Shown here piece by piece: positions 43,942 through 54,843 of a DNA stretch of 64,000 nucleotides (the stretch's first letter is position 1; every line of letters starts with the position of its first letter). Where the stretch lies: contig CM067360.1 of NCBI GenBank assembly GCA_034401795.1, positions 121,597,430 to 121,661,429 on the forward strand, written 5' to 3'. The notes beneath the pieces were generated by a model that was given only the letters and a program-made list of their open reading frames with translations, searched no databases and had not been told where the DNA came from. This DNA is from Chaetoderma sp. LZ-2023a (Eukaryota; Mollusca; Caudofoveata; Chaetodermatida; Chaetodermatidae). Position numbers and translations under genes: made by a program.

Positions 43942-46003
43942 TCAGGTACGCTTCGGCCCCTTCTGTCCGCCCTTTGAGGCCTTACCCTTACCCTTCCCGC
44001 CTCTAGGGCGGTCAGGAGCAACATTGGGGAGGGTAGGCGCCTCTACAACCTTCCTGGGCTTCTTCGCCGGCGGCGGCTCCGAAAACCCAGCTGAAGCAGA
44101 AGTCGCAACAGGCCTAGCTTTCGCCTTGCCCTTATGCTTCTTCTGCTTCTTTGAATGCTGTCCCGTTAGCGGTTTCCCCACAGCCCCTAGTGCGTGCGCC
44201 TGCCGCACTAGCTCTAGCTGTAGGTTTACCGCTAACTGATTCTGCGCGATACTGGCGGTATCCTCTAAGATGGCCCGCGCTTGGCCACCGAAGATGCTAG
44301 GCCCTGTCAGGGGTGTCCCAAGAAGACGCTCCCTGACTGCCGTAGCCGGACGCATATGGTCAATGACCATTTGCCTCCTGGATTTCGTCACTCGCGCTTG
44401 CACCCTTGCCAATGCGTCCATCGACAGCACCAGGCCGTCATTGACACATGAAAGCGCCACAGGTGGCACAGGGTGGCCTGCCCCCGCTTCAGCCCACACC
44501 GACTGAAGGAGACGATAAGAGTGGTTGACAGCGCTCATCGCTGCCCTCACACCCTCATCGCATAGGGACAGGACTTCTTCCTGGTGTACCTGAGACTTGT
44601 CCACAAGTGCCGGACCGGGGCCACCCACCACGGCACTCTGGACGCCCAGTACCCATCGGTCACTCCATGACCGACGGGACTACACCATACCTGTCGTATT
44701 CCCCCCGCGGAATACGACATCTTGCCCGCACCTCCCTGGAGGCCGCAGGGAGCTGACCCTTGGTCATCAGTTGTTTGCTATAAATAGCATCCAACAAATC
44801 TATGAACCGTGGATCCAGTCCCACTGACTGGATCCGGGCCGCGGGCAAAATCCCCGTCCTGATCGACGCAACCGACGGACGGGGCGCATCTTCATCGGCC
44901 GTGGCCGAAACCACAGACGGGTCAACCCTGGCTAGCCACGCCTGAGCATCTGACCAATCTACCTCCGACGAAGACACCCCCGCTAACACGTCACCCGTTG
45001 ACGTGCTCACGGGCCTGCCAGCCACGGCCTCCCGGCAAGGAGCCACGGCTGACACGCCAGGCACTCCGCTACCACATGGTTCCGCCGCCACCCCATGAAA
45101 CACTCCAGTCCATGGGGTAGGTCCGCACGGAAAACCGTACGGACCCGTAGCAGTCGCGGAACCATAGCCGGACACGGGCGCCAACGGCACCCCACGTCCG
45201 ACTGCCGGACCAGGCGAGATAGGTGAGTACCACGCCTGGCCCGGCACACCCGTTCCCGTGACGGCTGGTGCCAAACCAAGCCGCACGGAACCGGTGCACG
45301 GTAACGGATTGGCCTCAGCCACAGACGGAGCCGCTGACCTGGCTTGCGCCAAACCAGACAAATGGAGGCCGTTTCCGTCCAGGACGGAATCAACCTCCAT
45401 ATTCTCCAGCTGCGGCTTCACGGGCCGCAGCAACCTTTCCTCCTCGGCCTCCTCGTCATCAGACTCCGAAGAGTCGTCACTAGACGAGTCAACCATGAAA
45501 CCGTCCTGGCGGACGGCTCCCACACCTGACGGACCGGCCACCGCTACTGGACCACCCGGAGGTGGCCGCAGAGAAACAGAACCCGTCTGGCCGAAGCCGA
45601 GGACAGGATCCATACCAGGCATGGGGAGAAACTGCACCCCCCCCCCAACCTTTGGTAGCAGGGACGACACCAGCGTGGGCAGAACGCTATGCAGAAAACC
45701 CTGCATATCCGGAGCAAACCACGCCGGCGGTGCCATCTCCGCCACCTCCAGCTGGGGACGTGGAGCACCCCCACCGGCCGAACCGGGCGCTCCACGATTT
45801 CCTCTCGGACCGCCTGACCCTGCGTCAGACCCAGCCAAGTCCTTCTGGGCAAGGAACTTAACCATCATCTCAACGGACCACACTGCACAAACATTACAGC
45901 TATGATCAATATTACACAGGGAACACCTAAAACAGGCAAGGTCCTTGAACACGACACGGACAAACTTATGGCATTCGTCACATGATGGCGGGGCTGGCTT
46001 GGC
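43942..46003 (-). pseudogene. Gag-like protein, DIRS copy 3, one frameshift
   Basis: Two long frames make up nearly the full protein: 46,003-44,660 and 44,631-43,942. It opens with the Cys cluster (C-D-E-C-H .. C-F-R-C-S-L-C .. S-C-N-V-C), then Gly/Pro/Val-rich sequence, an acidic S-S-S-D-D-S-S-E-S-D-D-E-E-A patch, S-S-E-V-D-W-S-D-A, S-V-G-L-D-P-R-F-I and Y-S-K-Q-L-M-T-K-G. After the break come V-N-H-S-Y-R-L-L-Q, R-V-T-K-S-R-R-Q-M-V and the Lys/Gly-rich tail. Against copy 5 a 2-3 nt loss in GTCACGGAGGATGACC shifts the frame near 44,665. The whole is about 685 codons. As in the other copies, no ATG precedes the Cys cluster in frame and the frame starts right after a TAG in a splice-acceptor-like context. 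Confidence 0.85.
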
Positions 46004-46913
46004 CTATAACATAAGCACAAACCTACAATAAACAAGCGGAACGAGACCCGGATGGATGGCAGACAATTAATTTTCAAATAATTTGACTCATAAATTAACT
46101 GTAACCCTCCCGCACCCCACCCCGCCACGTTACAACAACGATCGCATTGATTATGACGACAAGAACGAGGCGGGCATTAAACACACCCATAATAGATCCT
46201 CCAGGATGTGTAACGGCTCCAGGAATCATATCGCATAGCATTCGGGGTATATTTACTAATCAATATAAATTATACTCCTAACGAAAGCAGCACGATATGT
46301 GAAGAAAACAACAAAATGTATAACAAACTGCTGTATCACACAGTAAAACCGCACACCACGCATCTACTCAAGAATTTTGAAACCACCGATCATTGCAAAC
46401 CGATCGTGCTCGCACGTAAACTTGATCATTCTAAAGTTTCCGGTACCATTTTTAGTACGCAGCACCCAGAACAAGATGCGCGAATTAATGAAAAATTTTC
46501 TTCACATAAAAATCCGAGCGACCGGGTGTGACGTCACCCGCTCGGATCCTACGGAGAACGACGTCAGCCGATATTCGTGTTAGAAATACTGTAGCATAAC
46601 ACCTATTTTCATATCTGCCGATCGCCTGTTGGGGGTTAAAGAAGGCGATCGTCTGGCATATATCGTTGTTAGCACACGTCCCAGATTCTATGGGGTCAGA
46701 AATTGGAACATGCGACACAGCGAAATTTAGAGACCTAAGTCTTTTAACTATGGATAATAAAGAGCGATACAACCTGGTTATCTTCGGCGGTATTCTCCAT
46801 AGTATCCTTAGTTAATCCTTTCACGAACACACAAACTATCACAGATTAAAGACTTAGATTTTCTTTCACAAAAAACACTAAAATCCTCAATGCAGAAAGC
46901 ATGTATTGCTCTC
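46004..46913 (-). other. DIRS copy 3 leader
   Basis: About 900 bp, non-coding, closely matching copies 2 and 5. It holds the CRE palindrome (46,512-46,547) and a second hairpin GCCGATCGCC / GGCGATCG (about 46,617-46,652) separated by a 17-nt loop. Confidence 0.7.
46512..46547. promoter_or_regulatory. CRE-centred palindrome in DIRS leader, copy 3
   Basis: Arms ATCCGAGCG / CGCTCGGAT around GTGACGTCAC. Identical to the copy 2 site. Confidence 0.5.
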
Positions 46914-47086
46914 GTTGCTATGCAAACAAGAATGAGCTCTATGGTAAACGGGTACTCGGCAGTTGGGAGCCGAGTACCCGGTTCCCAGGAGTCGGTAAAG
47001 CTTTCTAAGTCTATAATCCTAGAGCCGCTGTCAAGGCCAGCTGTATATCAGAAGTAACAGACTGGTGAGTATTGATCGAAGGGGAA
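46914..47086 (-). repeat. Left ITR, DIRS copy 3
   Basis: Ends ..CTGTATATCAGAAGTAACAG..GTATTGATCGAAGGGG and contains the GGGTACTCGGC hairpin. Confidence 0.85.
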
Positions 47087-48525
47087 ACTGCCCCCCCCCC
47101 CCACAACCTTCGGCAGCAGTGACGACACCAGCGTGGGCAGAACGCTATGCAGAAAACCATGCATAGCCAGACCGAACCACGCCGGCGGTGCCATCTCCGC
47201 CACCTCCAGCTGGGGATGTGGAGCGCCCCCACCGGCCGAACCGGACGCTCCACGATTTACCTTCGCACCGCCTGACCCCGCGTCAGACCCAGCCACATCC
47301 TTCTGGGCAAGGAACTTTAACATCATATCCGCGGACCACACTGCACACACCTACTATCAAGGTTACATGGAGTAGACCTAAAACAGACATGGTCCTTAAA
47401 CAGGACCCGTACGAATTTGTGGCACTCGTCACATGATGGCGGGGCTGGCTTGGCCTATAAATAAGCACAAACCTACAATAAGCAAGCGGAATGAGACACA
47501 GACGGAAGGCAGACAATTAATTTTCAAATAATTTGACCATAAATTAACTGTACCCTCACGCACCCCACCCCGCAACGTTACAGCAAAGATCGCATTGACT
47601 ATGACGACAAGAATGATGCGGGCATAAATACACCCATAATTGATCCTCCAGGATGTATAAAGGAACCAGGAATCATATCGCATAGCATTCGGTGTATATT
47701 TACCAATCAATATAAATTATACTCCTAACGAAAGCCGTAACGATATGTGAAGAAACAACAAAATGTAAACAAACTGCTGTAGCACACGGTAAAACCGCAG
47801 ACCGCACATCTAATCAAGAATTTTGAAACCACCGATCATTGCAACCCGATCGTGATAACACGTAAACTTGAACATTCCAAAGTTTCCGGTACCATTTTAG
47901 TACGCAGCACTAGAACAAGATGCGCGAATTAATGAAAAAAAAAATTTCTTCACATAAACATCCGAGCATCACGGGTGTGGCGTCACCCGCTCGGATCCTA
48001 CGGAGAACGACGTCAGCCGATATTCGTGTTAGAAATACTGTAGCAAACACCTATTTTCATATCTGCCGATCGCCTGTTGGGGTTTAAAGAAGGCGATCAT
48101 CCGGCATATCTCGTTATTAACACACATCCCAGATTCTTTTGGGTCAAAAATTGGAACATGCGACACAACGAAATTTAGAGACCTAAGTCTTTTAACTATG
48201 GATAATAAGGAATTATACAACCTGGTTATCATCGGCGGTATCCATATTATTCAATTATCCTTGCAAGAGAATCACTAGCTATCACTATCACAGACAAAAG
48301 ACTTAGAAATTAATCCTGAATCTCTCCACTGCAAAAAGCATGTATGCTCTTGTTGCTATGCAAACAAGAATGAGCTCTATGGTAGACGGGTACTCAGCAG
48401 TTGGGAGCCGAGTACCCGGTTACAAGGAGTCTGTAAAGCTTTCTAAGTCTATAGTCCTAGAGCCAGCTGTCAGGGCCAGCTGTATATCAGAAGTAACAGA
48501 ATGGTGAGTATTGATCGATGGAGAA
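47087..48525 (-). mobile_element. DIRS-like copy 4, 5' fragment
   Basis: Left ITR (48,525-48,350), leader (48,349-47,455) and the first ~120 codons of gag (47,454-47,087: Cys cluster and C-A-V-W-S-A-D-M-M-L-K-F), cut at the homologue of G-G-Q-F-L-P-M where copy 3 begins. Diagnostic bases in the Cys-cluster region (for example a C-N-L-D type codon set at 47,350-47,370) match copy 1 rather than copies 2, 3 and 5, so it belongs to a second subfamily. Confidence 0.85.
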
Positions 48526-49555
48526 ATATGATGGCTTTGGTCTTATTCTGTGTATTGTTAACCATTTCACTGATAAATTCCTGGTAGCTCAATCACGGGG
48601 TAGGAAAACAACAAAGCTGTTGAATATTTTGAAATTAATATGACTGGAAGCCATTGGTGTCATAGTAACTTCAACATTTGCAACAAGGCAGCAATGGTTT
48701 CCAGGCATAGTAATTTAATGAAAAATTGAACCGTGTATTTAAAGGAAAACTCACCTCATCTTATACTATCCATTCAGATGATAGAATATGTCATGCAGAA
48801 ACTACATCACAGATAACGCAACTTACTGGGCCGATATCACGCCGATACTGAAACTATCAGTCCGATATCGTCCCAGCATCCACCAAGTAAGCAACCTTAT
48901 CTGGAAATGTAGCCTATGTAGGCCTATGATACCGGCAAAGAATGACATTCAGGCAGGATTTATTAAGTAATTGTCACTATATTTTTCCACATATGGAGGC
49001 TGCAATGGGTTACTTTTCAAACAATAGATGGATCCATTTCTAGTCATGCTCACCCATTTTTAACCAAACTCCGCCAACTTTTACGCATGTTGGAAATTGG
49101 AATTGATTTAAATATCCTTTGAAACATGAATTCACAGAATCCCAATTTTAAGGTAACTACACAGGTAAGCTGCTGAATATTTTGAAAATATTTTGACTGG
49201 GTGCTGTTGCTGCCTATGGCAGCAACAGCTCTCAGTTAAATTAAGTTTCAAAATATTCAACAGAAAGTTTATTAAATTGTAAATTCATCAGACTTGCAAT
49301 TAGTACATTGTAGATTTGCCAGGCGTCATGACGCAGTTATGATACATCGTTAATACACATTATGACATCAACCTACATGTGACGTAATTGATTATGATGT
49401 CATACACTTGAGCGACGGATTATAAATAGGGGTTACTTAGGTCCAGCAACCAGTCTGTAACCAACGCCTCCTCGACCTTCCACTAGTATTAATTATCACA
49501 TCTGAATGCAGCAGCCAAATAGTCAATTTAATCGGAAGGTTTCAATAATTTGGAT
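48526..49555. repeat. Spacer with two HP1-type repeats
   Basis: A partial HP1 starts at 48,617 and a full HP1 palindrome is at 49,170-49,263. The flanking motifs TTTATTAAATTGTA and GTGACGTAATTGATTATGAT (49,270-49,410) are the inverse of those at 38.9-40.2 kb, so this is a minus-oriented member of the same family. TATAAATA at about 49,421 has no ORF downstream on +. Confidence 0.7.
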
Positions 49556-51037
49556 TTAGGTGTTACTAGGCACAATATTCATTCCAAATTGGGAGTAGTT
49601 ACACGCCATGTGTTCTGTTAAAAGTTTACTATTCTCTAGAAATATCCTATCAAAATCAACTTTCAATCTGGCGTACACGTGTTCGTTGAAATTGGTCTCA
49701 TCTAGTCGATTCTTCTTTTCAAGTGTATGCTGTATTTCCCGTGTTGTTCTCTCAGATTCTAATTTTGTTACCATGTCTTTGTAGGCTACTAGCTTATTTT
49801 GGATGCCACTCTTAGCTTCATTAGATAATTTTAACTCATTCTTCACCTGGGAGATCTCCAATTCTAACTGTTCATATTGGAACTGATGTTGCTTGTTTAA
49901 CTGTGTAGTTTGGTCAAGTTCTGCTAATGTATCGACAATATCACGCTCTGTCTGCCGTGTTCTCTTCACCAACTCCTCATACTCTTGCCTTGATACGAAA
50001 CATTGCTGTTGCCCCTCAATCTGCCGCTGTAATTCATCACAGTGTATAATTTCTTCTTGTTTCTTAGCAAGCTCAACTTGTAAACTGTTCATAATTTCTT
50101 GAGAATTGGCACACTCTTTTTCCAACATTTGAATCTGATCCCGTTGACTAATGGTGGTTTGTAACAGTTCATTCAGTCCTACACGACCACTATTTACACC
50201 ACGGCTTGTAATCTTTAACTTCTCATGGTCCATGCGCAGTGAAAAATAATCTTGTTGTAGCTCACGTAACAGGCTTTCATATTCATAGGCATCCATAATT
50301 TCCTGGGGTGTCTTCACATTTTCTGCGTTACTTGCGTCAGCTAACAAGAAAGATGCTAAAAGTTTCTTAGTTTTACTTAGTTCTTTAACAACATTATCAA
50401 ATATTTGCTTTGACACACCGGGGTGAAGACTTGAGATTTGAGCTCCCATAAAAGTTGGCAAACGTTTCGATTCTGGATAAATGTCATTAGGCTTAGCTAT
50501 TCCCGCTTCATTGACTAAGCTGTTTAAACACGCCCTTTCTGGTAGTGTTAGCTGCACTGAAGACGATGACACAATGAATTCTGATGAATCATTAAGTTGT
50601 TGAGATGGCTTCTGGGATGCGTAACCTGATTCGCCTAAAGTGGTCACTGTTCTACCACTAGCCGGGTATAAACTATGACTGTCGGTACCGGGATTACCAC
50701 TTACATTAGTAAAACTTGGATGCTCATTTGCCGAAGTCGTTTCTAGTTCTATGTGTAACTGAGCTGTTAATTTCGGATTTTCACGAGAGATAAATTTCAG
50801 AATTTCCGCCTTTTCCGACTCTTTCCGACTGTTTATCATCTCACACCGTTCCTGCAACTGCCTAATAACAAGCTCATAGTACTGAATTTTATTAATGTAA
50901 TAATGTTCACGGTCGACAACCTCATCTCGGTCTCCATTCGGTATATGTGTATAATTGATATATGCATCATTGAAATTCATAGCATTATTATTTTGTTCTG
51001 ACCTAGACCTACAGTTCACAGTTTTATTAACCGACAT
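49556..51037 (-). CDS. 493-residue coiled-coil protein, unrecognised
   Basis: An uninterrupted frame from ATG (51,035-51,037, A at -3) to TAA at 49,556-49,558, starting M-S-V-N-K-T-V-N-C. Residues 1-50 are Asn/Tyr-rich. About 50-75 is a short charged helix (I-R-Q-L-Q-E-R-C-E). About 95-185 is Ser/Thr-rich and probably disordered. From about 225 to 470 the protein is almost continuous Leu/Glu/Gln/Lys heptad-like sequence (for example M-L-E-K-E-C-A-N-S and L-E-L-E-I-S-Q-V-K-N-E-L), indicating a long coiled coil. There is no signal peptide, membrane segment, zinc ligand set or enzyme motif. Coiled coils of this kind are found in cytoskeletal, centrosomal and adaptor proteins, but I cannot assign it. 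Being one long exon in a repeat-rich region, it could be a host gene or an element-borne protein. Codon use is less GC-rich than the DIRS genes. Confidence 0.65.
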   Translation of the reverse strand: MSVNKTVNCRSRSEQNNNAMNFNDAYINYTHIPNGDRDEVVDREHYYINKIQYYELVIRQLQERCEMINSRKESEKAEILKFISRENPKLTAQLHIELETTSANEHPSFTNVSGNPGTDSHSLYPASGRTVTTLGESGYASQKPSQQLNDSSEFIVSSSSVQLTLPERACLNSLVNEAGIAKPNDIYPESKRLPTFMGAQISSLHPGVSKQIFDNVVKELSKTKKLLASFLLADASNAENVKTPQEIMDAYEYESLLRELQQDYFSLRMDHEKLKITSRGVNSGRVGLNELLQTTISQRDQIQMLEKECANSQEIMNSLQVELAKKQEEIIHCDELQRQIEGQQQCFVSRQEYEELVKRTRQTERDIVDTLAELDQTTQLNKQHQFQYEQLELEISQVKNELKLSNEAKSGIQNKLVAYKDMVTKLESERTTREIQHTLEKKNRLDETNFNEHVYARLKVDFDRIFLENSKLLTEHMACNYSQFGMNIVPSNT

Positions 51038-52090
51038 TTTATCATTTAAACCAATGTCGCTTCATTAATAATATCGCTTTCATTCATCTTAACCTGATTT
51101 ATTAAACAATTCACACGATATATCAATTTCAAGTACAACAAGTAAGTGTGACGATCTTCTGATTATGATGACAAGTCGATTAAAGACATTGGGAGTTCCC
51201 CTTTCGGATTTCCGCTCTTTCTTGTTGTATAATTTATGCAACGTGGACGGGTTCTGGGGTAAGTTTCATAGGAAAAATTTTTTATAAACGTTTCCGAAAT
51301 CCGCAAACTATGCTATTCGGTCGTTTTCGGATGTCCACTCTTCTAACGTATGTCGACGAGTAATGCCGCTTCTTGCGCAAAGGGAGCATTCCCCGCCTAT
51401 CGAACGCGCCCTTGGGTCTGTTCAACAAGCGGTTTAACGACGGGTGCTCGATCCTACGAACGTATAATTTGAATTCTCTCACGTTTTGATCTCTTGATTA
51501 GTCGTTACAATCATTACAATATGGCAACACAAGATCCTAGAATTAAACAGATTAAAATAAGATCCGGAGTTGTCAAACGGTTTTATTAATAGAGTTATTT
51601 AATTTAACATTAAATGTGCATGTTACCAGTTTTCGTTACTATAATAATATGTCAATAGATGACTCAGTCTCATACATACTTACGCATTCATCCAATTTAA
51701 TAATCTAATGCGAATGTTGGTTAGCTGCTTACTGAAATAAACTGCAAAATTCACGGGAAGTTTCCATGTATAAATTAATTTCAAACACCATTGCAAAAGG
51801 CATGTTCAATGATCATGTTGTTATTGTTGTTGTTCGTATATCCCTCCTCTTGATAGGAGCACCCACATATGTGGTTACGTAGACTACAGTTCGATTTATG
51901 AACACTATATAATTATAATTTTAGTCCGCAATTATAGATTAGCTAAATATATTGTCCGAATACAGTTCAATAAAAATAATAACATAAACACTTCAGCACC
52001 AGAGTGCATGAATAATTATATATAAATACAGTTCTGATTCAGGATATCAGTTAAAAGCAGTTACTGTTGATTAATGTTGTTGTGGAAGCT
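51038..52090. other. AT-rich spacer upstream of the coiled-coil gene
   Basis: No recognised gene or repeat. It would contain the promoter of the - strand ORF. The ORF on - at 51,282-51,482 has no recognisable motif. Confidence 0.45.
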
Positions 52091-52094
52091 GGTT

Positions 52095-52780
52095 AAAGAG
52101 GAAGCTTCTACCGCAATGTAGGTTGTAACATAGTTTTCTAGTTATACGTTCCAATTCACATAATAATGAGAAGTTGTTAGGTAATAATCAACCCCTGACT
52201 AGACTTGCACAGTCGATAATAAGCTTTACGAGGTGATCTTCTAAGCTGGAGATATATTTCCAGGAATTCTCGCCAACGTGGTCGATGATAGTTTTCTTGA
52301 GTAATGATAAATATTGATACCTATAGGCTACTGATGGAGTGCAAGAAGTGTTGATAATCTTCAGAACTCAACTGACAGAGACGGCATGTGGCGTTCACAG
52401 CATTTTGGTTGAATTTACTTAGTGTTGCTTGTACTAGGTAGGTTCCTGCGATGAGCCTGGATTTAATGACACTACGTTTTACATCCTTGTTGTCATTGTC
52501 TACAGTGTGCACGGATATATGGCATTTCCCAATACAAACGTCTTTAGTGTTGCAGTTTTGAAGTGTACTTTTGGTTTCACACACAAACTGTAAGTCCTCG
52601 TTCCATTGGCTGTCCATGGCAGATTTTACTACAGATTTCCATTTTAACTTTGAGGGTAGATTCAGAATAAGCTCTTGGATGTTTGATAAGTTGTGTCTCT
52701 CTAGCAAATTCTGCCAACCAACTGCATGTGTTTTTAGGTGCACCATTTTTTTCCCCTCAATTTCTGGTCACTGAAATGTC
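52095..52780 (-). pseudogene. LINE C-terminal fragment (zinc-knuckle region after RT)
   Basis: The frame at 52,746-52,321 reads S-R-L-I-A-G-T-Y-L-V-Q-A, then C-R-L-C-Q-L-S-S-E-D-Y-Q-H-F-L-H. C-x2-C..E-D-x2-H-F-L is typical of the C-terminal domain of many invertebrate non-LTR retrotransposon ORF2 proteins. After a frameshift near 52,330 the homology-like reading continues with S-L-E-D-H-L-V-K-L-I-I-D and L-E-R-I-T-R-K-L-C-Y-N-L-H, down to about 52,095. RT and endonuclease are absent. This is a dead 3' fragment. Confidence 0.65.
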
Positions 52781-53019
52781 AGATCATTTCCTGAAATGTA
52801 AACATCTCAACATCTACCGGTTGTCTGAAAGCTACCTGATTAGTCGCTTATCTAATATCTCCAGACTGAAAATGATATTGATATTTTTTTCGTCCTGAAA
52901 ATAAATCTGTATAATCTAATTTCCGTTCTTCACTTTTTATCTCCCCCCCCGGTCTAGAAGAAGGGGTTTGGGGTGTGTGTGGGTCGATATAGTGATCAGC
53001 ATGCACCCGTCCGCCTGTC

Positions 53020-53972
53020 CTGTCTTGTCAACGCAACTCCTAGAGGTCTCAAGACTCAATGGATTAACTTATTTCATTCACATTATCAGTTCACAGTTTC
53101 CCACATCCGGGCATTTTGAGATCGGACACCATTAAAGTTGGGGCAAACTTATTACATGATAAAGAGGACTGCCCATAGAAACGCATTGTTTACATTTTCC
53201 ATGAAGCTCAAACCATAAAATCCTGTATCTTAGAATCTGTAAAAACCCTGTGCAGTATCAGAAAACATCAAATCATGACTGAATTTTGCAAGATAGTAAA
53301 GAAAATGTAATTAAGGTTTTCCGGCCCATTGCTCGTAATGTTAAATTAGCCCCTCCAAAAATGGCGTCGTTCCCAAGGTACTATGGGAAATTTGATTGTG
53401 ATGACATTATTGCGATTCTATGAATATCATGTGCAGATGTGCATGTGCTTTTTTCGCGGCCAAGAAATTGTTCATTATAGAGTTATCCCCCTTTTAAATG
53501 TCTTAAAGCTGATACATAAACTGCATTGCCAATCATTTCTTGTCAACGCAACTCCTACAGTTTAGCTCCGTTTCTTTTTAAACTTGGTGGTATCATTACC
53601 ATGTGAAGGTGTACATTTGCTATCCTTATACCTGTACATCCATCGATCTGTCCAAAATGTATGTCCGTCTGTCGGTCCATCCATCTCTGACAATCATTTG
53701 TCAAGGCAACTCCTAGAGGTCTCAATGGATTAACTTTAAATTTTGTCCACATTATCAGTGTCCTGTGCAGATGTGCATGTGCATTTTTTGTGGCCAAAAA
53801 ATTATTCATTACAGAGTTATCACCCTTTAAATTAGCCAATACATAAACTGCATTGCCAATCATTTCTTGTCAACGCAACTCCTATAGTTTAGCTGCAATT
53901 CTTTTGAAACTTGGTAAGTGTTATCATTACGACATGAAGATGTGCATGTGCTATCCGGATATGTGTACTAGT
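53020..53972 (+). repeat. Repeat units with CTTGTCAACGCAACTCCTA motif
   Basis: The block CTTGTCAACGCAACTCCTA(C/T)AGTTTAGCT..TTTTGAAACTTGGTAAG..ATGAAGATGTGCATGTGCTAT..TGTACATCCAT recurs with variation at about 53,025, 53,540, 53,700 and 53,870, and again, interrupted by insertions, at 54,652-54,843 and 56,242-56,420. Units are about 170-340 bp. No coding content. Confidence 0.75.
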
Positions 53973-54396
53973 GGGTGATGATTTTCTGCTTCAGCAGAAA
54001 TCCCGCTTCATAAGCAGAATTGACATACTGAAGCAGAATCTGCCATTTGAAGCAGAAATCAACCAAAATTAACATTTTCTTCTAAATAAAATTCTATCTG
54101 TACCAGAAATTATGAAAATTCATCCATCTAATTGAAGAAGAGCAATACATGTACATCTATGTGCCAGAGATAGTCTTCTAACCAGTATTCCAAATTTCAA
54201 GGCAGAGTGTGAATCTAGTATATATTTTGTATCCTCTTGATATAGACATGAATTGTCAAATTTTCATGGACCTATGACTATCAATTAGGCAGATTATTGT
54301 TCGAAAGCTGAAAACTGAAATCGGTGATGAAGCAGAATTTGCCAGCTATTTTCTAAAGCAGAATTTACATTTTTACGGGGCAGAAAATCATCACCC
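53973..54396. mobile_element. MITE, 424 bp, with 17-bp TIRs
   Basis: GGGTGATGATTTTCTGC at the left is mirrored exactly by GCAGAAAATCATCACCC at the right. Internal GAAGCAGAAT motifs occur near both ends. It lies inside the 53-56 kb repeat. No ORF. Confidence 0.85.
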
Positions 54397-54401
54397 TTAT
54401 T

Positions 54402-54639
54402 TGCCCTGTAGGTGGGGCTTAGAATACACCTTCCATATCCTCTGCGTGTCATACGAGGTGACTAAAGGAGGTAAGGGTGAGGTAACCCGGACAGAAACCT
54501 CGAGTGCTGAAGACGGAGTTTCCAGGCCGCACGGCGCACTAATAAACCATGGATCCACACACTTAGCGCTTATGATCATGTCGATAGTTACTTACAGGAC
54601 TGGCGGTATGATCGCCGAACGAAAAGAAGAAGAAGAAAG
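54402..54639 (+). mobile_element. SINE-like retroposon with 12-bp target duplication
   Basis: 238 bp ending in a (GAA)n-rich tail, flanked by ATCACCCTTATT at 54,390-54,401 and 54,640-54,651. It inserted at the very end of the MITE. It includes CTGCGTGTCATACGAGGTGA, a motif I associate with a common invertebrate short repeat. I cannot identify clear A and B boxes. Confidence 0.75.
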
Positions 54640-54843
54640 ATCACCCTTATTGTACATCCATCCGTCTGTCCCAACACATGCCCAAATGTATGTTCGTCTG
54701 TTGGTCGATCCTTGTCAAGGCAACTCCTACAGTTTAGCTAGAATTCTTTTGGAACGTGGTAAATCTATTCATTACCATCTGAAGATGTATATGTGATTTT
54801 TTCGCAGCCAGAAAATTATTAATCCTTTCTTGTCAACACAACT

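Larger units (their letters stand above)
40989..47086 (-). mobile_element. DIRS-like retrotransposon copy 3
   Basis: The only copy in the window with both left ITR (47,086-46,914) and ICR plus right ITR (41,338-40,989). Read on -: left ITR, leader, gag (46,003-43,942), pol with a large internal deletion (about 43,930-41,834), 3' region, ICR and right ITR. Its left end abuts a broken gag of copy 4 directly (47,083-47,090). It is non-autonomous because the second half of RT and the RNase H are gone. Confidence 0.9.

Noticed and set aside
51282..51482. Arg-rich 66-codon ORF on - upstream of the coiled-coil gene
   Set aside because: No recognised domain; the start is not an ATG-supported site and it lies in probable promoter or 5' UTR.
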